DNA of 18,506 bases from Kiritimatiellia bacterium (GCA_017936245.1 JAGBFY010000025.1:1-18506), one strand, 5' to 3'; shown: positions 1 to 6,485, counted from the stretch's first letter. Translations and numbers: made by a program. Notes: a model not told the origin generated them from the sequence alone.

Positions 1-70
1 CATGGGCAAACTGATCTATTGAGCTACTGCGCGAGTTCGGGTTCTCCGAACCAATCCTTTGAAGCAAAAT
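1..70. other. Unassigned left edge, possible 3' end of an upstream gene
   Basis: Three reading frames on the + strand close here. One stops at 20-22. One, open from 15, stops at 60-62 and would end in residues LLREFGFSEPIL. One runs from base 1 through the CTCTGCG repeat to about 112. The good + strand terminator at 139-172 implies that a + strand transcript arrives from the left. I cannot tell which frame is the real gene end. Confidence 0.3.
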
Positions 71-100
71 CTCTGCGGCCTTTGCGTTCTCTGCGGGAAA
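71..100. repeat. Degenerate CTCTGCG-type dispersed repeat, copy 1
   Basis: Three imperfect units built on TCTGCG/TTGCG lie in a row (CTCTGCGG, CTTTGCGT, CTCTGCGG). The unit is the reverse complement of the repeat at 4502-4531. Such CTCTGCG runs are, from memory, scattered between genes in many environmental and PVC genomes. Any peptide read through it is unlikely to be meaningful. Confidence 0.55.
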
Positions 101-138
101 TTAATTTTTGAACAGCTGATAAAAATCTGAACAGTGGG

Positions 139-172
139 CGGGCTGAAGACGATACGTTTTCAGTCCGTTTTT
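139..172 (+). terminator. Rho-independent terminator upstream of sigma-54 promoter 1
   Basis: Bases 139-151 pair with 155-167 (13 pairs, two of them G-T) around a 3-base loop, followed directly by five T residues (168-172). It should end transcripts entering from the left and insulate the sigma-54 promoter that starts four bases further on. The second promoter copy also sits against a terminator. Confidence 0.75.
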
Positions 173-175
173 CTG

Positions 176-204
176 TTGGCACGGATATTGCTGTATGTGG
201 GAGT
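176..204 (+). promoter_or_regulatory. Sigma-54 (RpoN) promoter, copy 1
   Basis: TGGCAC at 177-182, a five-base spacer and TTGCT at 188-192 match the sigma-54 -24/-12 consensus TGGCAC-N5-TTGCW. Taking C191 as -12 places the start of transcription near 203, only two bases before the ATG at 205, so the mRNA would be almost leaderless. Sigma-54 promoters need an AAA+ activator; none is encoded in this window and I recognised no enhancer site. Confidence 0.8.
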
Positions 205-215
205 ATGAAAAATGA
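176..215 (+). repeat. 40-bp direct repeat, copy 1 (promoter plus first codons)
   Basis: These 40 bases recur at 5626-5665 with a single difference (A202 versus T5652). The repeat covers the sigma-54 promoter, the ATG and the codons for Met-Lys-Asn. Similarity stops abruptly on both sides. Confidence 0.95.
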
Positions 216-1077
216 AAGAAAAGAAATGATAGATGATGAACGCGGGTACTTCTTCGGATTTGCCCGTGGAACTTATGGAGAAGTGCTGAGTGAACTCAGC
301 AAGACGCGTGTAAATTCGTGGCGGACGAGTTCAATTCCGCTAGCGGAATTCTGGCAGCCGGCGAACCTTGGCAGGATCGGGCGGCTTCTTCACAAGTATC
401 TCCCCGACTTCAACCTGGACTGTGCGCTCAAGTTCTTTGAGTTTCCGACGGATGCGCTTTCAGACGGAGAGAGGATCGGCCGTCCTTCAATGACGGATAT
501 CATGATACTTGAGGCGGGTGTACAGATTGCCGTTGAGGGCAAGATGACGGAGTATGTCCGCTTTGCGGACAAGACGGTTCAGGAATGGCTCAACGAGGGC
601 GTGGGTGCGGCAGATATCCTTCTTCGCCATCGCATACTCAAGGCGTGGTTGGGCTATATCCACAATGCGGATTGCAGTGGACTTGACGGCTTCGCGGATT
701 TCAAGGCAAGCTGCATGGATATCTCGTATCAGTTTCTGCATCGTACGGCGTCCGCCTGCAATAAGGCCAGCCTCAAGGGAGGAACGATACCGGTTTTACT
801 GTACCACCTCTTCTATGATGCGAACGACGCAGAACATATTCAGAAGATGGAGACGTTCAAGACCGTGTTGCATCGATGGGCAGTCGCGCTCAAGCTACGT
901 AATATGAAGTTCCTTGTCATGTCTACCCCGGTAGTCAATATGAATGAAGTCAAGGTGCACTTTGACGGGATGCACGGCGAGATATTCGACACCATGCGCA
1001 ATGAGTCCATCTACCGTTTTGACTTCGACGCAACAACGGTCGAGGCCGTCATCGACACGCCAGAGGAGGGAAAGTGA
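205..1077 (+). CDS. PD-(D/E)XK nuclease-like protein of unknown family
   Basis: This 290-residue protein is not assigned to a named family. What can be seen is a likely PD-(D/E)XK core: Asp98 in RPSMTDIMIL, followed by a hydrophobic strand and Glu111-Gly-Lys113 in QIAVEGKMTE, the D...ExK arrangement of restriction-endonuclease-like folds. There is no signal peptide or membrane segment, so it should be cytoplasmic. It starts two bases after the predicted sigma-54 transcription start. Met8 at 226 is an alternative start, but neither has a good ribosome site. Its stop is one base before the start of the DnaE-like polymerase, so the two form an operon and are probably translated together. The role is inferred: DNA repair, restriction or defence alongside a polymerase. 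The fold call is moderate and no partner domain is visible. Confidence 0.75.
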   Translation: MKNERKEMIDDERGYFFGFARGTYGEVLSELSKTRVNSWRTSSIPLAEFWQPANLGRIGRLLHKYLPDFNLDCALKFFEFPTDALSDGERIGRPSMTDIMILEAGVQIAVEGKMTEYVRFADKTVQEWLNEGVGAADILLRHRILKAWLGYIHNADCSGLDGFADFKASCMDISYQFLHRTASACNKASLKGGTIPVLLYHLFYDANDAEHIQKMETFKTVLHRWAVALKLRNMKFLVMSTPVVNMNEVKVHFDGMHGEIFDTMRNESIYRFDFDATTVEAVIDTPEEGK

Positions 1078-1078
1078 C

Positions 1079-3406
1079 ATGAACAACTATGTGCCGTTAG
1101 ATGTCTGCTCATCGTATTCGACGGGCGATTCTATCTGCCAGATTCCCCGCCTCGTCCGAAAGGCGCGGGAGATGGGGTTCCCAGCGATTGCGCTCACCGA
1201 CCGAAACTTCATGTTCGGAGCGGCCGAGTTTCATGCGGCGTGTCGTTCGCGGCAGACAAGCGTATATGGCGAGTTGCCGCCCATCAAGCCGATAATCGGA
1301 CGATCCATCGCGGCGACCGTGCTTGAGAATCGTCATGTCATACGCCTTTATGCAAAGAACAAGACCGGCTACCGCAACCTTGTCCGTATCTCGTCGGCGG
1401 AAGTACAGCCGCAAGGTGCCCAAGACCGATTCATAGCATTCTCCGACATCGAGAAATGGCGCGAAGGTCTTGTCTGCATGACGAGTGACATAGAGCCGGA
1501 CTTCGTGGATAAGTGCTTGCGTGTGTTTGGCGACGATTTCGCTTTCATGGCGGAAAATGATGACTTCGATAGTTCGGCATGGTCGTCAGTCATGGTATGC
1601 GCGGCAAATCCTGTGAGGTTCATCGAAAAGAGCGATGCCGAGGCGTATGATACCTATTGCGCCATCTTCGACCACAGGAAATTGGCAGATGGCGGGCGTA
1701 GACATTGCAACGGGGATGAGTTTCTGATGTCGGAAGAAGAGATGTCCGTTCGCTTCCCGAAGCATCCAGAATGGATCGAGAACACGGTCAAGATTACAGA
1801 ACGAATCGAAGATTACGAGATATGCGAAGCACCTCAAGTCGTTGAATTTCCGATTCCACGGGAATTCTGTTGCGAGGAGGACTACCTCGCCTCGCTCGCA
1901 TACGATGGAATGAAGAAGCGTTGGGGTGAAAAGACGCCGCCGGAAATCGTAGAGCGGATCGATTTCGAGTTGCATGTCATTAAGAAGATGGGTTACTCAG
2001 GTTACTTCCTCATCGTCCATGATTACGTTGAGGCGGCACGACGAATGGGCGTGTGGGTCGGACCTGGACGTGGCTCTGCGGCTGGCTCGGCGGTTGCGTA
2101 TGCACTTGGGATAACCGCTGTCGATCCAATTAAGCACAAACTCCTCTTTGAGCGCTTTCTCAACCCTGACCGAATCTCAATGCCGGACATTGATATTGAC
2201 TTTGATGATGCTGGGCGTGGGAAGGTTATCGAATATCTTTGCGACAAATACGGGCGCGACCACGTTGCCCACATCGTCACTTTCGGGCAAATGGCACCAC
2301 GGAGCGCGATAAAGGACGTGGCACGTGTATTGGAGTATCCAATCCACAAAGCCAACGAACTCGCAGGGCTTGTTCCCAATGAACCAAGAATGACGTTTAG
2401 GCGGGCGTTGGAAACGTCGAGTAAGTTCAGAGATCGTTATAAAAGCGGCGGTGAAGTGCAGAAGAAGATTCTTCGCATAGCTGAGAAACTTGAAGGATGT
2501 GTCAGACAGCCCGGTCTCCACGCCTGCGGCATCGTCATCTCGCGCAAGCCGCTTTGGGAAATATTGCCTGTAATGCCTGCTGACGCGAAATCTCGCGTGG
2601 TTGGCGAGCCCGATCTCATCACCCAATATGACGGAAAGTATGCCGAATCCGTAGGTCTTTTAAAGTTTGATCTTCTTGGATTGAAGACATTGTCAATCCA
2701 CAGCCGTTGCGTGAACTTGATCCGCGAGAGGAAAGGACAGGTGGTCGATCTCGACAAGATTCCGCATGATGAACCAGAAACGATGGCGGTCTTTACAAGA
2801 GGCGATACCGAGCATATCTTCCAGTTCGAGTCCGACGGCATGAAACGTTGGCTCATGGCGCTCAAACCGAAATGCCTTGATGATCTTGTGGCCATGAACG
2901 CCCTGTATCGTCCGGGGTCAATAGCCTACATCCCTACGTTCGTGCGGCGCAAGAACGGCGAAGAGCCTGTCATATACGATCACCCTCTCATGGAGGAGGA
3001 ACTGCGCGAGACATGCGGCGTTACCGTCTATCAGGAGCAGATTATGATGCTTTCGCGGAAGCTGGCCGGTTTCACGCGAGGCGAGGCGGATCAGCTGCGC
3101 AAGGCGATGGGCAAGAAGGTAATGGAGATTATGCTCACACTGAAAGATAAATTTGTGGCGGGATGTCTCGCGAATCCTGATTTCAGGATTGGCGAATGGC
3201 GCGACGAAACCGCAGCGCGTTCGCTTTGCGCCAAGATATGGAAGGACTGGGAGTCGTTCGCGTCATACGCATTCAACAAGTCTCATGCCGTCTGCTATGC
3301 CTGGCTTGCTTACCAGACCGCCTATCTCAAGGCGCATTATCCAGAGGAGTTCATGGTCGCCTTGATGGAGAGCGGGGAATGCCACAAAAAAATCTCTCGG
3401 GGATAG
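1079..3406 (+). CDS. dnaE: DNA polymerase III alpha-type (DnaE-like) polymerase, C-terminally truncated
   Basis: This is a C-family DNA polymerase of 775 residues. The ATG at 1079 has a GAGGAGGG ribosome site and follows the nuclease gene by one base. The N-terminal PHP domain is degenerate: the usual HxH motif reads LDVCSSYS (residues 7-13) and the TDH motif reads TDR (41-42), so metal-dependent PHP activity is probably lost. The polymerase core looks intact: GPGRGSAAGS, Asp372 and Asp374 in PDIDIDFDD, and the third catalytic Asp531 in KFDLLGLKT. Sequence resembling DnaE continues to YAFNKSHAVCYAWLAYQTAY and HYPEEFMVALMES, then stops after a short unrelated tail (GECHKKISRG). Full DnaE proteins run to about 1,100 residues, so the helix-hairpin-helix, OB-fold and clamp/tau-binding parts are missing. 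It is probably an accessory paralogue, either cut by the transposase unit downstream or naturally short. Confidence 0.9.
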   Translation: MNNYVPLDVCSSYSTGDSICQIPRLVRKAREMGFPAIALTDRNFMFGAAEFHAACRSRQTSVYGELPPIKPIIGRSIAATVLENRHVIRLYAKNKTGYRNLVRISSAEVQPQGAQDRFIAFSDIEKWREGLVCMTSDIEPDFVDKCLRVFGDDFAFMAENDDFDSSAWSSVMVCAANPVRFIEKSDAEAYDTYCAIFDHRKLADGGRRHCNGDEFLMSEEEMSVRFPKHPEWIENTVKITERIEDYEICEAPQVVEFPIPREFCCEEDYLASLAYDGMKKRWGEKTPPEIVERIDFELHVIKKMGYSGYFLIVHDYVEAARRMGVWVGPGRGSAAGSAVAYALGITAVDPIKHKLLFERFLNPDRISMPDIDIDFDDAGRGKVIEYLCDKYGRDHVAHIVTFGQMAPRSAIKDVARVLEYPIHKANELAGLVPNEPRMTFRRALETSSKFRDRYKSGGEVQKKILRIAEKLEGCVRQPGLHACGIVISRKPLWEILPVMPADAKSRVVGEPDLITQYDGKYAESVGLLKFDLLGLKTLSIHSRCVNLIRERKGQVVDLDKIPHDEPETMAVFTRGDTEHIFQFESDGMKRWLMALKPKCLDDLVAMNALYRPGSIAYIPTFVRRKNGEEPVIYDHPLMEEELRETCGVTVYQEQIMMLSRKLAGFTRGEADQLRKAMGKKVMEIMLTLKDKFVAGCLANPDFRIGEWRDETAARSLCAKIWKDWESFASYAFNKSHAVCYAWLAYQTAYLKAHYPEEFMVALMESGECHKKISRG

Positions 3407-3412
3407 GGGCTA

Positions 3413-3421
3413 TGGTATAAT
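3413..3421 (+). promoter_or_regulatory. Extended -10 promoter of the transposase unit
   Basis: TGGTATAAT is a perfect -10 hexamer (3416-3421) with the extended TGN element. No convincing -35 box is visible. Transcription would start near 3428, at the ATG of the small leader ORF (3429). Confidence 0.55.
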
Positions 3422-3428
3422 GTTGGCC

Positions 3429-3548
3429 ATGCGAGGAGTATTTGGACAACAATCGGGACTGCGCCCCGAACCCCGCCTTGTCTACGCATCGGAGAGGGCA
3501 CGGGGGAAACTTCCCCCGGTCGATGTCGACGGGAGGCGCGGCGCATGA
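3429..3548 (+). other. 39-codon leader ORF overlapping the transposase start
   Basis: An ATG about seven bases after the -10 box opens a 39-codon frame (starting MRGVFGQQ, ending VDVDGRRGA). Its TGA at 3546-3548 overlaps the transposase ATG at 3545 as ATGA. This is the geometry of translational coupling. The peptide is arginine- and proline-rich and resembles nothing I recognise; its coding is constrained by the palindromes beneath it. It may be a regulatory leader or chance. Confidence 0.35.
3501..3532. other. Nested palindromes at the left side of the transposase gene
   Basis: An 8-bp arm CGGGGGAA (3501-3508) with a two-base loop meets its complement TTCCCCCG (3511-3518). A second small palindrome, GTCGA-TG-TCGAC, follows within 3519-3531. 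The flanks near 3450 (GCGCCCCG) and near 3532-3544 (GGAGGCGCGGCGC) can pair imperfectly around both. Such structures suit the hairpins that HUH transposases recognise, but the element ends are not defined here. Confidence 0.45.
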
Positions 3549-4486
3549 GATTGCAGTTTGATAAGAGCGGACGGCGCTTTTTCTTTCTCACTTTCTGCGT
3601 GAGAGGAAGAAAGGCAGTGTTGTCACGCGTCGTGGAGAATACGGGGCGCGATGGTAGGTCTGGCTACGCCGTTGAATTGACGCCCGCTGGCGAGGCCATG
3701 GTCGCTCTTTGGCGCGCCACCCATGCCAGATGGCCGTTTCTGACAGCGAGCAATTTCATCATCATGCCCGATCATCTGCATCTGCTGTTGATAGTAGATT
3801 ACAGCAAGGCGCGGGAATTTGACATTCTTGACTGGTTTCAGCATTTCAGGCGAGAGGGAGAAGATTTGGTTGCTCCGTTGATTGGCGAAAAGGCGCCGCT
3901 CGTGTGGGAGGATCACTTTTGGATGCTCCTCGTCAACGCCGGACGTCCACTCGCGGCCGTACGCAAGTATATCAAGATGAATCCAGCGCGAAAGATGTGG
4001 AAGACTCTTAATCCGGATCGCTTTGTCAGAAGGAGCGGGCTTAAGCATGCGGTTCTCGATCCGTCGCTTTCGTGGACCGCCATCGGTGACTTGACGCTCC
4101 TTGCATCACCGTTTATGTTTCCCGTTCGGCTGACGCGCAGAATGACGGTTGAACAGCATCTGCCGGAGATTGAACGAATGGTTGAAAAGGCTCGTCGCGG
4201 GATGCTGCCCGTATGCGGATTCCTCTCGCCGGGCGAGAAGGAACTGGAGCGGAGATTGCGGACTGAGCCGTTTGCCCGATGGATCAAGACGGTCGCGCAT
4301 GGACTCCCGCAGAGGTTTGATCCGACAGTGGAGGATTCGCGGTTTCTTGCCGCCGGGCGACAATTGCTCCTTAGCTCGTTTCCAGTAGATGTGCCAGTCT
4401 TTCCCGTAAACTATGACAATTGCCATCTGATGAACGCCCGCAATGAGGCGTTGTGCAGAAAGGCGACAGGGGAGGAAGAGGAATAG
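3545..4486 (+). CDS. REP-associated tyrosine transposase-like protein (Y1/HUH)
   Basis: This 313-residue protein has an N-terminal Y1 transposase domain of the IS200/RAYT type. The HUH metal site is MPDHLHLLL with His77 and His79. The catalytic tyrosine is Tyr142 in VRKYIKMNP, with the usual following Asn. Such enzymes cut and rejoin single-stranded DNA at hairpin ends; RAYTs act on small REP palindromes and are often domesticated. After residue 190 there is an extra domain of about 120 residues (GFLSPGEKELERR, then FLAAGRQLLLSSFP) that I do not recognise. The ATG at 3545 has GGGAGG eight bases upstream and overlaps the stop of the leader ORF. The gene lies directly after the truncated polymerase, so this unit may have caused the truncation. 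No accessory TnpB is present. Confidence 0.85.
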   Translation: MRLQFDKSGRRFFFLTFCVRGRKAVLSRVVENTGRDGRSGYAVELTPAGEAMVALWRATHARWPFLTASNFIIMPDHLHLLLIVDYSKAREFDILDWFQHFRREGEDLVAPLIGEKAPLVWEDHFWMLLVNAGRPLAAVRKYIKMNPARKMWKTLNPDRFVRRSGLKHAVLDPSLSWTAIGDLTLLASPFMFPVRLTRRMTVEQHLPEIERMVEKARRGMLPVCGFLSPGEKELERRLRTEPFARWIKTVAHGLPQRFDPTVEDSRFLAAGRQLLLSSFPVDVPVFPVNYDNCHLMNARNEALCRKATGEEEE

Positions 4487-4501
4487 TTTTAGGGGTTTGT
4501 G

Positions 4502-4531
4502 TCTAACGCAGAGGCGCAGAGACGCAGAGAA
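4502..4531. repeat. CTCTGCG-type dispersed repeat, copy 2 (inverted)
   Basis: ACGCAGAGGCGCAGAGACGC and the next few bases form three GCAGAG units in tandem, the reverse-complement orientation of copy 1 at 71-100. It lies between the transposase stop and the second nuclease gene. The in-frame upstream extension of that nuclease through this repeat (SNAEAQRRRER) is therefore unlikely to be real protein. Confidence 0.65.
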
Positions 4532-4552
4532 AGAAGAAAGGATGGACTCGAA

Positions 4553-5560
4553 ATGAGTAGTAAAAAAAGAATTGATTTCCTTAAAGAACTGGCAAGTCAC
4601 TATCCCAGTAACGACGCGAAGTGCCTGGCAGAGGAAAATGGCTCGTTGCATTCATATTATCTGCAAAAATGGAGTGATAATGTGTGGGGTGGAACTATGT
4701 CTTCTGAATTTCAGAAAATGTACAACGAAGGTGATGGAAGAGAGTTGCTTTGCAAAGCGTGTGCAATTCATTCATCATCAATGCTTGCGTACAATTTCTT
4801 TCATTGGATCAATAATAAGTCAATTTTCAGGTTCCGTGAAATTGAGTTTGATCGAGTTGTTTTTGAGGTGAAGATCCCATGTTTAAAGAAGTTGCGTGCG
4901 GCGAAGAAGAAGGCTGGTGAAGAAACGGAGGATGGTTTTGTTTGTGCAAATATGGATGTGATGCTGGTTGGGAAAAAAGATGGTCGACCACATGTGTTCT
5001 TCCTTGAGTCAAAGTTTACCGAACATTTTTCGTCTGCTTCATCAGCAATGCGTAAGATTAACGCTGCATATTATGATAAAGATAAGGTTAGATACATCGT
5101 CACGAAATATGACATGCCAGCAGTGGTCGAGAAATTCAAAGATAAAGTAGTGGCGAATGATAGACAAAAAGTGTATTATGATGGAATCAAGCAATCTATC
5201 TGTCACTTGATTGCTATGACAAATCTTGTTGATGACAAAAACATACGCGAAGCATTTGCTCGAAGATATAAAATTGACGAGACGTCGACTTTCCACTTTG
5301 CCAACTTGCTGTATAGGCCTGATGAAAGGTTTGAGAAGGAGGCTGACTACTATGGGAAGTATTGCCTTCTATACGAAGAGTTTTATAAATCGATTAAAGG
5401 CAACTATCCTGAAGAACAAATTAAAGTGTACTCTAATCCGTTATCGTATACGGATGTTTGGTCTGTCATGGAATGTCAAATCAATCCAGAATTGAAGAAG
5501 TATCTTAACGATAGATATATGCGTGAGGCGTCTAAGCGACTAACCATGGAAATTTTCTGA
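4553..5560 (+). CDS. PD-(D/E)XK restriction endonuclease-like protein, low GC
   Basis: This 335-residue protein resembles the PGN_0703-type family of putative restriction endonucleases; that comparison is from memory. The visible core is Asp135 in ANMDVMLVG, then a strand ending in Glu152-Ser-Lys154 (VFFLESKFTEHF), a classic D...ExK site. An upstream AIHSSSMLAYNFF motif (about residues 71-83) fits that family. The ATG at 4553 is preferred over a GTG at 4499 because the intervening codons are a dispersed repeat; AAGGA lies about ten bases before it. Base use differs sharply from its neighbours: 4801-4860 and 5041-5100 each contain only 20 G/C in 60, whereas 2041-2100 in the polymerase has 41. 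Horizontal acquisition is likely. No methyltransferase is nearby, so classical restriction-modification is not supported; solitary defence or DNA processing is possible. Confidence 0.8.
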   Translation: MSSKKRIDFLKELASHYPSNDAKCLAEENGSLHSYYLQKWSDNVWGGTMSSEFQKMYNEGDGRELLCKACAIHSSSMLAYNFFHWINNKSIFRFREIEFDRVVFEVKIPCLKKLRAAKKKAGEETEDGFVCANMDVMLVGKKDGRPHVFFLESKFTEHFSSASSAMRKINAAYYDKDKVRYIVTKYDMPAVVEKFKDKVVANDRQKVYYDGIKQSICHLIAMTNLVDDKNIREAFARRYKIDETSTFHFANLLYRPDERFEKEADYYGKYCLLYEEFYKSIKGNYPEEQIKVYSNPLSYTDVWSVMECQINPELKKYLNDRYMREASKRLTMEIF

Positions 5561-5584
5561 CCACTAAGTCATTTTCTGACCACT
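5552..5584. repeat. 14-bp direct repeat at the nuclease 3' end
   Basis: ATTTTCTGACCACT occurs at 5552-5565 and again at 5571-5584, a period of 19 bases. The first copy contains the nuclease stop codon. Short multiple repeats of this sort are found at some insertion sequence ends (IS21-like elements, for example), so this may be a relic of an element end. No transposase of that kind is in the window. Confidence 0.8.
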
Positions 5585-5627
5585 GCCAAGCCTCGAAATC
5601 GCAAGGTTTCGGGGCTTGGCGTGTTTT
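5585..5627 (+). terminator. Strong rho-independent terminator after the nuclease gene
   Basis: A 14-bp stem (5585-5598 with 5607-5620, one G-T pair) surrounds an 8-base loop and is followed by GTGTTTT. It ends the nuclease transcript. Its T tract runs into the TTGGCAC of sigma-54 promoter copy 2, mirroring the layout at 139-182. Confidence 0.85.
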
Positions 5628-5654
5628 GGCACGGATATTGCTGTATGTGGGTGT
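5626..5654 (+). promoter_or_regulatory. Sigma-54 (RpoN) promoter, copy 2
   Basis: TGGCAC (5627-5632), five bases, then TTGCT (5638-5642) match the -24/-12 consensus. The predicted transcription start is near 5653, two bases before the ATG at 5655. The element is identical to promoter copy 1 in both boxes and the spacer. Confidence 0.8.
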
Positions 5655-5665
5655 ATGAAAAATGA
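5626..5665 (+). repeat. 40-bp direct repeat, copy 2
   Basis: Matches 176-215 at 39 of 40 positions and carries the promoter plus the first codons (Met-Lys-Asn-Glu). The two copies bracket the whole nuclease/polymerase/transposase/nuclease block. Confidence 0.95.
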
Positions 5666-6425
5666 GAATGGATATAAAAATGGTCAGGCAGGACGGCATG
5701 CCTGCAATGTATGTGATAAGGTGGAACTTTTCGATATCAAGGAGGTTCTCGAAAAAGGTGGGCGGGTGACGATGCTTATTCGCCATGCCGAGCGGCCGCC
5801 GCTTGATCCGGGAGACCCTACTTTTGGCGCGAGTCTCCCGCTTACAGAGCGCGGGTGGCGCATGGCAAGGCAGTTTGGCGCGATGCTGGCCGGTATCGTG
5901 CGACCGAAATCCGTCGCATTCCATGCGAGCGGGACTTTCCGCACGGTTCAAACGGCTTGTGGAATGGCTATGGGTCTTGATGCCGTAGAAACAGTAGAGC
6001 CGATATCAAAGAAAATCAGGATATCTGAATTTCTTGGAAGCGATTCGCCGTTTTTTGGCTCGCTTGAAGAGCGCATGGCGCTTATCGCCGAAGGGCGTTA
6101 TCTTGAACGGTTGAACGGGTATTTCCGTGAAGGAAAGATGCGGGGCTACAGACCGTTCAGGATGGCAACGGGTGAAATGGAGGCGCGGCTCAAAGCTCTT
6201 CACCGTTCCGGCGATAACCTTGTGGTCGCGGTTACGCACGACATCAACGTTGCGGCGTTTCTTGCCGGGCGTGGAGTCGTTACGTCATTCACGGATGAGA
6301 CGTGGCCCTGTTATCAGGATGCCGCCGTCATCATCGAGGCGGCAGATGGGCGCAGGGAATATGGCTCATTTCGCTGGAACGAGGATATGGAGGGCATAGA
6401 CTTGCTGGATGCCCGATTTACGTGA
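5655..6425 (+). CDS. Histidine phosphatase family protein
   Basis: This 256-residue cytoplasmic protein belongs to the branch-1 histidine phosphatase (phosphoglycerate mutase-like) superfamily. The phosphate-accepting motif is LIRHAERPP with Arg43-His44. The second conserved arginine is in SGTFRTVQTA (Arg96). The late catalytic histidine is His195 in AVTHDINVAAF. These residues make up the phosphate pocket, so it is probably an active phosphatase; the substrate cannot be read from sequence. The ATG at 5655 lies two bases after the predicted sigma-54 start. The domain proper begins near residue 24, and the first 20 or so residues (including NGYKNGQAG) look unconserved, which would fit a start region captured with the promoter. 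No other good start precedes the RHA motif. It is separated from the nuclease by a terminator and from ftsK by its own promoter. Confidence 0.85.
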   Translation: MKNENGYKNGQAGRHACNVCDKVELFDIKEVLEKGGRVTMLIRHAERPPLDPGDPTFGASLPLTERGWRMARQFGAMLAGIVRPKSVAFHASGTFRTVQTACGMAMGLDAVETVEPISKKIRISEFLGSDSPFFGSLEERMALIAEGRYLERLNGYFREGKMRGYRPFRMATGEMEARLKALHRSGDNLVVAVTHDINVAAFLAGRGVVTSFTDETWPCYQDAAVIIEAADGRREYGSFRWNEDMEGIDLLDARFT

Positions 6426-6479
6426 ACGAGAGGTGCCGGTCAAATAAATTGTGATGCGCACCCGTGATTTGGATTTTAG

Positions 6480-6485
6480 TATAAT
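6480..6485 (+). promoter_or_regulatory. -10 box of the ftsK promoter
   Basis: A perfect TATAAT lies eight bases before the preferred ftsK ATG at 6493, so transcription would start at or next to the start codon. No clear -35 box is visible at normal spacing. This position also argues against the longer reading frame that begins at 6451. Confidence 0.5.

Noticed and set aside
2324..2342. Third sigma-54 promoter inside the polymerase gene (TGGCACGTGTATTGG)
   Set aside because: The -12 element reads TTGG instead of TTGC, and it lies within conserved coding sequence.
205..3406. Standard ImuA-ImuB-DnaE2 mutagenesis cassette
   Set aside because: No Y-family (ImuB) or RecA-like ImuA sequence is present, and the upstream gene has a nuclease-like core instead.
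4499..4552. GTG start for the second nuclease
   Set aside because: The intervening codons are the CTCTGCG-type dispersed repeat; the ATG at 4553 has a plausible ribosome site.
139..5630. Integron attC-like sites (hairpin followed by GTTGGC-type core)
   Set aside because: The hairpins fit rho-independent terminators with T tracts, the core does not match GTTRRRY, the two hairpins share no sequence and no integrase is present.
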